Source: Gammaproteobacteria bacterium (GTDB lineage: Bacteria; Pseudomonadota; Gammaproteobacteria; Nevskiales; Nevskiaceae). Taken from it: a stretch of 64,000 nt of DNA. Where the stretch lies: contig JAPLSB010000024.1 of the NCBI GenBank assembly GCA_026398875.1, forward strand, positions 248,001 to 312,000, given 5' to 3'. The position numbers and the translations under genes are program-made. The notes beneath the pieces were generated by a model. That model searched no databases. It saw nothing but the letters and a program-made list of their open reading frames with translations, and was not told the origin of the DNA. Positions 56,755 to 64,000 of this stretch are shown here, one piece after another (the first letter of the stretch is position 1; every line of letters starts with the position of its first letter).

Positions 56755-57189
56755 ATGAGCATCAAATCGCTGTTCACCGCTGTCCTGCTGCTGGTTAGCG
56801 CCGTGTCGGCAGTGCCGGCGTCGGCCGCCGACGTCGGCGTGTCGATCAACATCGGCCAGCCCGGCTTCTATGGCCGCATCGATATCGACAACGCCCCGCG
56901 CCCGCGGATCATCTACCGCGAGCCGGTGATCATCGAGCGCCGCACGATCATCGAGCAGCCGTACTACGTCCGCGTGCCGCCGATTCATCGCCGGAACTGG
57001 CGCCGCTACTGCAGCCGCTACGACGCCTGCGGCCGCCCGGTCTACTTCGTCGACAACGCCTGGTACAACAACGTCTATGTGCCGCACTACCGCGGCCGGC
57101 ATGACCACCGCAACGGCCGTCACGACGACCGGCGCGACGACCGGCGCGACGACGACCGTGGCCGTGGCCGCGGCAATCGCCGTGACTGA
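56755..57189 (+). CDS. Exported Arg-rich protein of unknown function
   Basis: The 144-residue product starts MSIKSLFTAVLLLVSAVSAV, a good signal peptide, and is then dominated by Arg, Tyr, Asp and His (IEQPYYVRVPPIHRRNWRR, DDRRDDRRDDDRGRGRG). The C-terminal RD repeats are low-complexity. It resembles small exported basic proteins of unknown function. A terminator follows 36 bases later. It stands alone. Confidence 0.7.
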   Translation: MSIKSLFTAVLLLVSAVSAVPASAADVGVSINIGQPGFYGRIDIDNAPRPRIIYREPVIIERRTIIEQPYYVRVPPIHRRNWRRYCSRYDACGRPVYFVDNAWYNNVYVPHYRGRHDHRNGRHDDRRDDRRDDDRGRGRGNRRD

Positions 57190-57224
57190 ACCCGGCCCGG
57201 TCTGACCGGCAGCAAGCAGCGAAG

Positions 57225-57247
57225 CCCGGCGCCCACGCCGGGTTTTT
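57225..57247 (+). terminator. Terminator after the Arg-rich exported protein
   Basis: Seven-bp stem CCCGGCG (57225-57231) with CGCCGGG (57236-57242), 4-base loop and five T. Confidence 0.88.
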
Positions 57248-57367
57248 CGCATGTCAGGCAGGCACGCCGCTTCCAGACAGCAGGAATGCTGCGGAGCGCT
57301 AAAATTTCGTTTCAACCTTCCATCGAAGCCTGCGCAATTCCGCGCCGGCGCTTTCCCGGAGCAACAC

Positions 57368-57937
57368 ATGTCCCACAAGACCCTCGCGCTGACCGTTGCA
57401 GCGCTTGCCCTTGCCGCCTGCGCGAAGACCGAAACCCCGGCGCCCGCCGCCACCGTTGCCGCCCCGGCGCCGGAAGCACCCGCCACCGTCGTGGCCAACA
57501 GCAATGCCGGCATCGAAAGCTGCGCCAAGGCCGCGCTGGCGCAGGCGCCGGGCGAGCTGACCCAGGCCACGCTGAAGCAGGAGCCGGAAGGCCGCGTCTG
57601 GGAATTCGAAATCAAGCAGGCCGACGGCAAGCTGTTCGACATCGAGTGCTCGGACAGCGCCGGCACGATCGTCGAAAGCGAAACCCGCGTCGCCTCGGCT
57701 GCGGATCCGGCGTTCGCCGCAATCGCCAAGGTCGATGAAGCGGCTGCCCGCACCAAGGCACTGGAAGCGAAGGCCGGCACGGTCGAGCGCGTCGAATTCG
57801 AACTCGAGGCCGACGGCAAGGCCTCTTACGAGTACGACATCAAGACCGCCGACGGCGACTACCGCATCGAAGTCGATGCTGCCAGCGGCGAAGTGGTCGA
57901 AAGCTCGTCGGAGCTGCTGGAAATCGGCGGCGTCTGA
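57368..57937 (+). CDS. PepSY-domain lipoprotein
   Basis: The 189-residue protein has a lipoprotein-type signal (LALTVAALALAACAK, lipobox LAAC) and an Ala/Pro-rich linker, then two PepSY-like repeats: AQAPGELTQATLKQEPEGRV and KAGTVERVEFELEADGKASY, each ending in the typical strand (EIKQADGKLFDIECS and YRIEVDAASGEVVESS). PepSY domains bind or inhibit peptidases and may sense metals or redox. It is flanked by terminators and stands alone. The ATG at 57368 is chosen for its fit to the signal. Confidence 0.8.
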   Translation: MSHKTLALTVAALALAACAKTETPAPAATVAAPAPEAPATVVANSNAGIESCAKAALAQAPGELTQATLKQEPEGRVWEFEIKQADGKLFDIECSDSAGTIVESETRVASAADPAFAAIAKVDEAAARTKALEAKAGTVERVEFELEADGKASYEYDIKTADGDYRIEVDAASGEVVESSSELLEIGGV

Positions 57938-57958
57938 ATCGAGCCCCGCTGTCGAAAG

Positions 57959-57985
57959 GCCGCCGCTCGCACCGGCGGCTTTTTT
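57959..57985 (+). terminator. Terminator after the PepSY lipoprotein
   Basis: Stem 57959-57965 with 57973-57979 followed by six T. Confidence 0.9.
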
Positions 57986-58105
57986 GTTGGCCGCAGCCTG
58001 CTGCGGGCACGACCTCGCTACGCATCGTCGCGACGCCGCTGCATGATCGACCCACCCCGGGCTACGCGCACCGGCGGATTCGGCGAAAACAGCGAGGAGA
58101 GACCC

Positions 58106-59734
58106 GTGAGCGAAACCAAGGCTGCATTGCATACGGTGGATGCGGTTGTCATCGGCGCCGGCTTTTCCGGCCTGTACCAGTTGTATCGATTGCGCGAACA
58201 GGGCCTGAAGGTTCGCGTTTTCGACACCGCCAGTGGCGTCGGCGGCACCTGGTACTGGAACCGCTATCCCGGCGCACGGACCGACTCGCCGAGCCACGTC
58301 TACCAGTACTGGTTCTCCGACGAACTACTCGCCGAATGGGACTGGAAAGAGCGCTTCCCGGCCCAGCCGGAGACCGAGCGCTATCTGAACCACATGGCCG
58401 ACAAGTTCGACCTGCGTCGCGACATCACGCTGGACACGCGGGTCACCCGTGCCGTCTGGGATGAAGCGGCCTCGCGCTGGATCGTCGACACCGAAAGCAC
58501 CAGCGGCCAGCGAGAAACGGTCAGCAGCCAGTTCCTGATCACCTGTACCGGGCCGGTATCGGCACCGCTGCTGTCGCCGTATCCGGGTGCCGAGGACTTC
58601 AACGGTACGATCGCCTACACCGCGCGCTGGCCGAAGGAAGGCGTCGACGTTGCGGGCAAGCGGGTCGGCATCGTCGGCACCGGCGCGACCGGCATCCAGG
58701 TGATCCAGACCATCGCGCCCGAGGTCGCCCACCTTACGGTGTTCCAGCGCACGCCGAACTACGCGATCCCGATCAGCAACCCCAAGCTCGACGACAGCAG
58801 CCGCGCAGCACTGCGCGCCCGCTACCCGGAAATCAGGGAGATCGTCTGGAATACCTTCGTCGGCTTCGATGTCGACCCCGATCCACGTGCCTACGCCGAT
58901 GTCACGCCGGAGGAACGGCGCGCGACGCTGGAACGGCTTTGGGCCGACGGCTCACTGAACTTCTGGCTGTCCGGCTTCCGCGAAGCCTTCTTCGATCAGG
59001 CGATCAACGACGAACTGTCGGACTTCGTGCGCGACAAGATCCGCGTGCGGATCAAGGATCCGGCGATCGCCGCCAAGCTGCTGCCGCGCGATCACGGCTT
59101 CGGCACCAAGCGCGTGCCGTTGGAGAACGGCTACTTCGAGGTCTACAACCAGCCGAACGTGCGTCTGGTCGATGTCCGCGAAACGCCGATCGAAAAGCTG
59201 ACTGCGCGCGGCGTGAAGACGACCGCCGAGGAATTCGATCTCGACGTGCTGATCTTCGCCACCGGCTTCGATGCCAGTACCGGCACCTTGACGCGCATCG
59301 ACATCCGCGGCCGCGACAACCTGTCGCTGAAGGAACACTGGGCGCGCGACCTGCGCACCGCGATGGGCTTGCAGGTCCACGGCTTCCCGAACCTGTTCAT
59401 GACCTCGGCCCCGTTCGCGCCCGGTGCCGCGTTCTGCAATGCCCCGACCTGTCTGCAGCAGCAGGTCGACTGGATCAGCGACTGCATCCGGCACCTGCGC
59501 GAGGCGCGCCACGCGAGCAGCATCGAGGCGACGGCGGATTTCGAAACCCGCTGGATGGCGCATCACGACGAAGTCGCCAACATGACGCTGATCAGCAAGA
59601 CCAAGTCCTGGTACACCGGCGCCAACGTCGCCGGCAAATCGAACCGGGTGCTTGGCTATCTCGGCGTCGGCAACTATCGCGCGGCCTGCGAGGACGTGAA
59701 GGCCAAGGGCTACGAGGGTTTCGAGATCGTCTGA
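58106..59734 (+). CDS. Flavin-containing monooxygenase, Baeyer-Villiger type, with a His-to-Tyr change in its fingerprint
   Basis: The ~542-residue FAD/NADPH enzyme has two Rossmann motifs (VVIGAGFSGLYQLYRLR near the start and VGIVGTGATGIQVIQ near residue 190) and BVMO-like segments (GVGGTWYWNRYPGARTD, FATGFDASTG). The type I BVMO fingerprint FxGxxxHxxxWP reads FNGTIAYTARWP: the conserved His is Tyr. Such enzymes insert oxygen into ketones or oxidise heteroatoms. The start is the GTG at 58106 with a GAGGAGAG site; a longer frame exists. It is monocistronic and convergent with the ABC set. Confidence 0.85.
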   Translation: MSETKAALHTVDAVVIGAGFSGLYQLYRLREQGLKVRVFDTASGVGGTWYWNRYPGARTDSPSHVYQYWFSDELLAEWDWKERFPAQPETERYLNHMADKFDLRRDITLDTRVTRAVWDEAASRWIVDTESTSGQRETVSSQFLITCTGPVSAPLLSPYPGAEDFNGTIAYTARWPKEGVDVAGKRVGIVGTGATGIQVIQTIAPEVAHLTVFQRTPNYAIPISNPKLDDSSRAALRARYPEIREIVWNTFVGFDVDPDPRAYADVTPEERRATLERLWADGSLNFWLSGFREAFFDQAINDELSDFVRDKIRVRIKDPAIAAKLLPRDHGFGTKRVPLENGYFEVYNQPNVRLVDVRETPIEKLTARGVKTTAEEFDLDVLIFATGFDASTGTLTRIDIRGRDNLSLKEHWARDLRTAMGLQVHGFPNLFMTSAPFAPGAAFCNAPTCLQQQVDWISDCIRHLREARHASSIEATADFETRWMAHHDEVANMTLISKTKSWYTGANVAGKSNRVLGYLGVGNYRAACEDVKAKGYEGFEIV

Positions 59735-59760
59735 GCCGCGTCAGCCTGCCGCAACGTGAA

Positions 59761-59786
59761 AAGCCGCCGGAGCGATCCGGCGGCTT
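59761..59786. terminator. Bidirectional terminator between the monooxygenase and the ABC set
   Basis: A perfect 10-bp inverted repeat (59761-59770 with 59777-59786) lies between convergent genes. On the plus strand it is followed by a TTTT-rich run. Confidence 0.85.
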
Positions 59787-59807
59787 TTCTGGCTCAGGTG
59801 TCGCGAA

Positions 59808-60614
59808 TCAGGCCTGCGCCCGCTTCTTGAGCATGCCGCGCTGCGGGTCATAGCCGTAGGCGGCCCAGACGAAGAACACCGTGGCGGAACCCGCGACCAC
59901 CGCCAGCGACGTGATGTTCAGCTGCTCGTACATCGCGAAGCGGGTCAGCTCGACCATGTGGGTGAACGGATTGACGCTGGCCACCCAGTACAGCCATTCG
60001 GCGCCGGATTCCTTGAGCTTCCACAGCGGGTACAGCGCCGACGACATGAAGAACATCGGGAAGATCACGAAATTCATCGTGCTGGCGAAGTTCTCGATCT
60101 GCTTGATGTAGACGCTCAGCAAAAGCCCCAGCGCGCCCAGCATCAGGCCGCCCAGCAGCAGCGCCGGCAGCGCATACAGCCAGCCGATCCACGGCAGATC
60201 GACGCCGAACAGCGCGCAGACGATCAGGAACGCGTAGCACTGCACCAGCGACAGCAAGGTGCCGGCAACCAGCTTGCTGGCCAGCAGCCAGGCACGCGGC
60301 AGCGGCGCGGTCAGCAGCAGCCGCATCATCCCCATCTCGCGGTCATAGACCATCGCCAGTGACGACTGGATGCCGTTGAACAGGCAGATCATCCCGAGCA
60401 GGCCCGGTGCCACATAGACCTGATACTCGATGAAACTCGAATACGGCTCGATGACCGCGACACCGAATACGTTGCGAAAGCCGGCCGCGAACACCACCAG
60501 CCACAACAGCGGCCGGACCAGCGCCGACAGCAGTCGCGAGCGCTGCTGCATGAACTTGCGCAGCTCGCGAAAGCTGATCGCGCCCAGCGCTTCCAGCGCG
60601 TGTCCTGCTCTCAT
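59808..60614 (-). CDS. ABC-2 type transporter permease of the PQQ-associated ABC system
   Basis: The 268-residue inner-membrane protein has six hydrophobic helices (for example PLLWLVVFAAGFRNVFGVAV and ALLLGGLMLGALGLLLSVYI) and the ABC-2 signature in its C-half. It resembles PedC-type permeases of the alcohol-associated ABC set found with PQQ dehydrogenases. It is the most downstream gene of the minus-strand operon and overlaps the binding-protein gene by four bases. The transported substrate is unknown. Confidence 0.85.
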   Translation of the reverse strand: MRAGHALEALGAISFRELRKFMQQRSRLLSALVRPLLWLVVFAAGFRNVFGVAVIEPYSSFIEYQVYVAPGLLGMICLFNGIQSSLAMVYDREMGMMRLLLTAPLPRAWLLASKLVAGTLLSLVQCYAFLIVCALFGVDLPWIGWLYALPALLLGGLMLGALGLLLSVYIKQIENFASTMNFVIFPMFFMSSALYPLWKLKESGAEWLYWVASVNPFTHMVELTRFAMYEQLNITSLAVVAGSATVFFVWAAYGYDPQRGMLKKRAQA

Positions 60615-61822
60615 TTGGCCACTCCTGAACCGCTACCCAAGGCCTGCGCTTTCGGGCAGGCGGTTTCCCGGGCATCGAAGCCCAGGGTGTCGAGATTGTT
60701 GACCGGATCAAGAAAGCCCTCGATCGGCGCCACGGCAATCGCGTAATTGCCGGTGTTCAGCAGGATCGGCTGGCGCAGCTGGCCGTCCCACGGCCGGTAG
60801 CCCATCCGGAAGCCCTTGAAGCCGTCGATGACGATGTCCGGACCCCGCAGGTAGGCGTAGCTCTTCGCATAGTCCGGCGTGCCGGCACGGATCACCGCTT
60901 CAACGATGCTCTTCACCGCCATCCACGCGGCCCAGTCGTACGAGGTGACATGGCGGCCGGCGGCCTTCAGCAGGCGATTGTTCAGCTGGCGCGCGCCATC
61001 GCGCTCCCAGGACCAGTGCCAGGCATCGGCGACCAGCCCGCTGGCGCCAACGACGATCCGTGGCTTGGCGGTCTGGTACGGCACGTTGCGCGCGAACTCG
61101 CCGTCGGTATCGGCGACGAACACGGCGTCGTAGTCCTTCGAACCGGTCAGCAGCTGCAGGTTGTTCAGCTCGCGCTCGCGCGGATCGAGGCCGAGCTTGA
61201 ACGGGCGGGTATCGACGATCTTCAGGCCCAGCCGCTTTGCCGATCGTGCCCAGGCAGCAGCAAGCGCGGCATCGGCCGGCAAGGGGCCCTGCAGCACCAG
61301 CACGTTCGACCAGCGGCGCAGCACCAGATACTGGGCCAGCGCATCGGTCAGCATCGCGTGGTTGGGAATCACATGCAGCAGCTTGGCACTGCACTGTGCG
61401 CCGCGCAGCGCGTCGTCCTGTGCTGCGATGTTGAACAGGGTCACCGGCAGGCCAGCCGTGCGCTTGGCGACATCGGCCATCACCGCGCCGTCGGCATCGA
61501 CGATCACGTAGTGCACGCCGGCCGTCACCATCGCCTTGATCATCTCGACCATCGCGGTCGCGTCGGCCGCTTCGCGCTTCAGCAGTTCGAAGCGCAGCTT
61601 CAGCGCGCTGCCGGAAAACGCGGTTTCCTTGATGGCCTGCTCGGCTGCCGCGAACGGCCGGCCCCACGGCAGCAGTGGATACTCGGCCTTGATCCGCTCG
61701 TTGCGATAGCGCGGGTCTTCTGACCATTCCAGATAGCCGATCCGGAACGGCATGTCCGCTGCGCGGGCGACAGGAATCGTCGCCAGCAGTGCCAGCGCGA
61801 TGAGGGTCAGCAGGCGCTTCAT
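60611..61822 (-). CDS. Substrate-binding protein of the PQQ-associated ABC system
   Basis: The 403-residue exported protein (signal to PVARAA) has a type I periplasmic-binding fold like branched-chain amino acid receptors: MPFRIGYLEWSEDPRYRNER near the start, VHYVIVDADGAVMAD, and DYDAVFVADTDGEFARN. It matches the binding proteins of PQQ alcohol dehydrogenase clusters. ABC-2 permeases usually do not need such proteins, making the combination notable. It overlaps its neighbours by four bases on each side. Confidence 0.85.
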   Translation of the reverse strand: MKRLLTLIALALLATIPVARAADMPFRIGYLEWSEDPRYRNERIKAEYPLLPWGRPFAAAEQAIKETAFSGSALKLRFELLKREAADATAMVEMIKAMVTAGVHYVIVDADGAVMADVAKRTAGLPVTLFNIAAQDDALRGAQCSAKLLHVIPNHAMLTDALAQYLVLRRWSNVLVLQGPLPADAALAAAWARSAKRLGLKIVDTRPFKLGLDPRERELNNLQLLTGSKDYDAVFVADTDGEFARNVPYQTAKPRIVVGASGLVADAWHWSWERDGARQLNNRLLKAAGRHVTSYDWAAWMAVKSIVEAVIRAGTPDYAKSYAYLRGPDIVIDGFKGFRMGYRPWDGQLRQPILLNTGNYAIAVAPIEGFLDPVNNLDTLGFDARETACPKAQALGSGSGVAK

Positions 61823-62781
61823 TCGAGAATACCGACGGTGTACGGCACGCGGCCAACCGGTACTGCCTTGGCAAGCTTGAAGCTGGCGACGTCGATCACC
61901 GCCATGTCGTCGGACTGGCCATTGGTCACGTACAGCGTCTTTTCATCGCGGGTCAGCGCGATGCCCCATGGCCGGCCGCCGGTCAGCAGATAGCCCTTCA
62001 CATCACGCGTCTTCACGTCGACCTTGGCGATGTGATTTGCGCTGCCCATCGTCACGTAGGCGGTCGAACCGTCCCTGGTCATCAGGATGCCGACCGGCGT
62101 GATGTCCTCGGCGCGGAAGCCCTTCGGCTGGAACTTCACTTCGCCGGTGACGGCGTTGGTCCGGGTATCGATGATCGAGATCGTGCCGGACAGCTCGTTC
62201 GAGACCCAAAGCGTGGTGCCATCCGGCGTCAGCGCGAAGCGGCGCGGCCGATTGCCGACGCTGATGTTGGCCTTGACCGTCTTCGAGGCCACGTCGATCA
62301 CATGAACCAGATTGGCCACTTCGGAAGTCGCGTAGATGGTCTTGCCATCTGGCGTGATCAGAATGCCTTCCGGCTCGTCGCCGACCGGGATCTCGGCCAG
62401 CCGCTTGCCGCTGGCGACATCGGTGCCGGAGACGATGCCGTCTTCCTCAAGCGTCGCCCACACGGTCTTGCCGTCCGGCGAAAACACGAAACGCTCCGGG
62501 TCTTCGCCGACGTTGAGCTTGCCGATGACCTTGTCGGTCGCGGTGTCGATCACGTCGATCCGGCTGCCTTCGCCGCAGGCGACGTAGAGTTTCTTGCGGT
62601 CCGGCGAAAACACCAGATCGCGCGGCTTGTCGCCGGTCTTGATCTTGCCAAGCGGCTTCAGGCTGCCGGACTCGAGCACGGTGACCGCGTTGTCCTTTTC
62701 GCTGGAGATGTAGAGCTTGCCGGCGCTGGCCGGCAGGGCGGCCAGCAGACTGGCGGCGACGATCAGGTGGACAGGCTTCAT
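61819..62781 (-). CDS. PQQ-associated YVTN-type beta-propeller protein
   Basis: The 320-residue exported protein has a signal (to ASAGK) and seven or so repeats of the VSP/YVTN type (DRKKLYVACGEGSRIDVID, DGTTLWVSNELSGTISIID and DEKTLYVTNGQSDDMAVID). It is the beta-propeller family that accompanies PQQ-dependent catabolism ABC genes. It may bind the dehydrogenase, cofactor or a metal; no direct evidence. It overlaps both neighbours by four bases. Confidence 0.86.
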   Translation of the reverse strand: MKPVHLIVAASLLAALPASAGKLYISSEKDNAVTVLESGSLKPLGKIKTGDKPRDLVFSPDRKKLYVACGEGSRIDVIDTATDKVIGKLNVGEDPERFVFSPDGKTVWATLEEDGIVSGTDVASGKRLAEIPVGDEPEGILITPDGKTIYATSEVANLVHVIDVASKTVKANISVGNRPRRFALTPDGTTLWVSNELSGTISIIDTRTNAVTGEVKFQPKGFRAEDITPVGILMTRDGSTAYVTMGSANHIAKVDVKTRDVKGYLLTGGRPWGIALTRDEKTLYVTNGQSDDMAVIDVASFKLAKAVPVGRVPYTVGILE

Positions 62782-63572
62782 GCCGATTTCTCCGTGGGTT
62801 TGCCGCCGGCGCCGGGTACGCCTGGCGGCGGAACGGTCATTTTCAGGAACGCTTCCTCCAGCGTCGCGCAGCCGCTGGCTGCGGTGACGCCTTCCGGCGT
62901 GCCTTCGATCAGCTGCTTGCCCCGGTGCAGCACATAGACGCGGTCGGCCTGTTCGGCTTCATTGACCAGATGCGTGGCCCACAGCACCGACAGGCCCTGA
63001 TCGCGGCACAGGCCCTTGACCAGGGCCATCAAGGTGGTACGCGACTGGGGATCGAGGCCGACCGTGGCTTCATCCATCAGCAGCAGTGCCGGCTGGTGCA
63101 GCAGCGCCCGCGCCAGTTCGACCTTGCGGCGATTGCCGCCGGACAAGGTGCGGCAGATCTTGTCTTCGGATCCGGCCAGGCCGACCTGCGCCAGCAGCGG
63201 CGCGATCCGTGCGCGTCCGGCGCGGCCGAGGCCGTGCAGCGAGGCATGAAAGCGCATGTTGCCGGTGACGCTCAGATCCAGATCCAGCGTCGGCTGCTGG
63301 AACACGACGCCGATCTTTGCCAGGCCGACGGTCGGCTTGTTCAGGAAATCCTCGCCGCAGATGCTGATCGCCCCGGCATCGGGCACGAACAGGCCGGACA
63401 GCAGCTGGAACAGCGTCGACTTGCCGGCGCCGTTCGGGCCGAGCAGCGCCATGAACTGGCCAGGCGCGATCGTCATCGACACGCCCTGCAGGGCTTTCAC
63501 GTCGCCGTACGATTTAACGGCGTCGCGAACTTCCAGGGTTTGGGGAAGCGTGTTTGCAGCAGGCGACGTCAT
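62778..63572 (-). CDS. ATP-binding subunit of the PQQ-associated ABC system
   Basis: The 264-residue ATPase has Walker A LLGPNGAGKST, signature LSGGNRRKVELARAL and Walker B LLLMDEATVGLD, and an H-loop WATHL. It is of the ABC-2/DrrA type and pairs with the permease at 59808-60614. It is first of the four coupled genes and shares one base with the upstream partial ATPase gene. Confidence 0.9.
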   Translation of the reverse strand: MTSPAANTLPQTLEVRDAVKSYGDVKALQGVSMTIAPGQFMALLGPNGAGKSTLFQLLSGLFVPDAGAISICGEDFLNKPTVGLAKIGVVFQQPTLDLDLSVTGNMRFHASLHGLGRAGRARIAPLLAQVGLAGSEDKICRTLSGGNRRKVELARALLHQPALLLMDEATVGLDPQSRTTLMALVKGLCRDQGLSVLWATHLVNEAEQADRVYVLHRGKQLIEGTPEGVTAASGCATLEEAFLKMTVPPPGVPGAGGKPTEKSA

Positions 63573-64000
63573 CAGACGGCCTCCGGTTTCGGGCAGGCGG
63601 CGGCAAGTCCGCCAAGCAATTCGGGATGTCGGGACATCAGTTCGTGGTGGGCCTGCGACACCGCATCGTCATCGCGGTGGCGAGGCTTCGGCAGCGCCAC
63701 GCGATGATCAAGGATGACCCGCGCCGGGCTCTTGCTGACGAACAGCACGCGGTCGGCCAGCGCCAGTGCTTCGCGCAGATCGTGCGTGACCAGCAAGGTG
63801 GTCGGCATCACATCGGCCCTGAGCGCGGCCAGCACGTCGTACAGGCTGTCGGCGGTGGGCGCATCGAGCGATATGAACGGTTCATCGAGCAGCAGCAGTT
63901 CGGGCTTGATCAGGAAGGCGCGCAACAGCGCCACGCGGCGCTGCATGCCGCCCGACAGGCGCAGCGGCAACTGATGCGCCGTACCCGGCAGGCCGACCTT
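63572..64000 (-). CDS. NitT/TauT-type ABC ATPase, partial (5' end outside the window)
   Basis: About 142 C-terminal residues of an ATPase are present: signature LRLSGGMQRRVALLRAF, Walker B LLLLDEPFISLD and H-loop VTHDLREALALADR, closest to SsuB/TauB/NrtD importers. The Walker A lies beyond the right edge. It shares one base with the downstream ATPase gene, so a second ABC system or a mixed complex may share the operon. Confidence 0.88.
   Translation of the reverse strand, partial: KVGLPGTAHQLPLRLSGGMQRRVALLRAFLIKPELLLLDEPFISLDAPTADSLYDVLAALRADVMPTTLLVTHDLREALALADRVLFVSKSPARVILDHRVALPKPRHRDDDAVSQAHHELMSRHPELLGGLAAACPKPEAV

Noticed and set aside
56755-57189. CRISPR or tandem repeat from the GACGACCGGCGC-type repeats
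   Set aside because: These are codon-level Arg/Asp repeats within one ORF, with no spacers.

Overview
The window is GC-rich DNA from a Gram-negative bacterium: it has porins, lipoproteins with lipoboxes, TonB, MscS and MgtE homologues and many periplasmic proteins. Gene content points to Pseudomonadota, probably beta or gamma, with a facultatively methylotrophic or alcohol-oxidising and autotrophic lifestyle. No rRNA or tRNA was seen, so finer taxonomy is a guess.

Layout. (1) 1-11281: the 3' end of a lanthanide-type methanol dehydrogenase gene (xoxF), exported proteins, an AcoR-like sigma-54 activator, the glutathione formaldehyde pathway (frmA, fghA), a c-type cytochrome, a XoxJ-like binding protein, a Cys-rich exported protein, a SoxH-like zinc hydrolase and a SoxYZ-like carrier. 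(2) 11614-15040: a four-gene operon of lipid kinase, metallophosphoesterase, PAP2 phosphatase and a metallo-beta-lactamase-fold protein that has lost its metal ligands. (3) 15033-25064: divergent cbbR and a complete Calvin-cycle operon, cbbLSX-F-P-T-Z-A, with form I RuBisCO. (4) 25130-27655: an AT-richer island with a TonB-C-like gene that has an in-frame stop after its signal peptide, a putative repeat relic, an M23 peptidase and a small protein. (5) 27927-32103: flavocytochrome c sulfide dehydrogenase (fccAB) followed by an uncharacterised ExbB/ExbD/lipoprotein-like cluster. (6) 32236-34201: a D,D-peptidase and a glutathione S-transferase. (7) 34416-46966, all on the minus strand: a second PQQ module (two quinoprotein dehydrogenases, zinc hydrolase, SoxYZ-like carrier, XoxJ-like protein, PedF-like cytochrome c), a porin, a two-component system and an aldehyde dehydrogenase. 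(8) 47410-53445: a second AcoR-like activator, then pqqABCDE including the 24-residue pqqA, plus an EthD-family gene. (9) 53574-59734: an MscS-like channel, a split MgtE pair, exported proteins and a Baeyer-Villiger-type flavoprotein. (10) 59808-64000, minus: the PQQ-associated ABC set (permease, binding protein, beta-propeller, ATPase) and the 3' part of a NitT/TauT-type ATPase.

How it fits together. PQQ made by pqqA-E serves periplasmic quinoproteins that oxidise methanol and other alcohols and pass electrons to cytochromes c. Aldehydes are removed by glutathione-dependent enzymes and an aldehyde dehydrogenase. CO2 can be fixed by the cbb operon with electrons from alcohols, formate or sulfide (FccAB). 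Candidate sigma-54 (-24/-12) promoters lie before pqqA, the aldehyde dehydrogenase and one PQQ dehydrogenase, matching the two AcoR-like activators.

The most interesting unexplained system is the duplicated SoxYZ-like carrier / SoxH-like hydrolase pair beside the quinoproteins. Both carriers keep a Gly-Gly-Cys arm, which suggests a protein-bound thiol route for a periplasmic intermediate.
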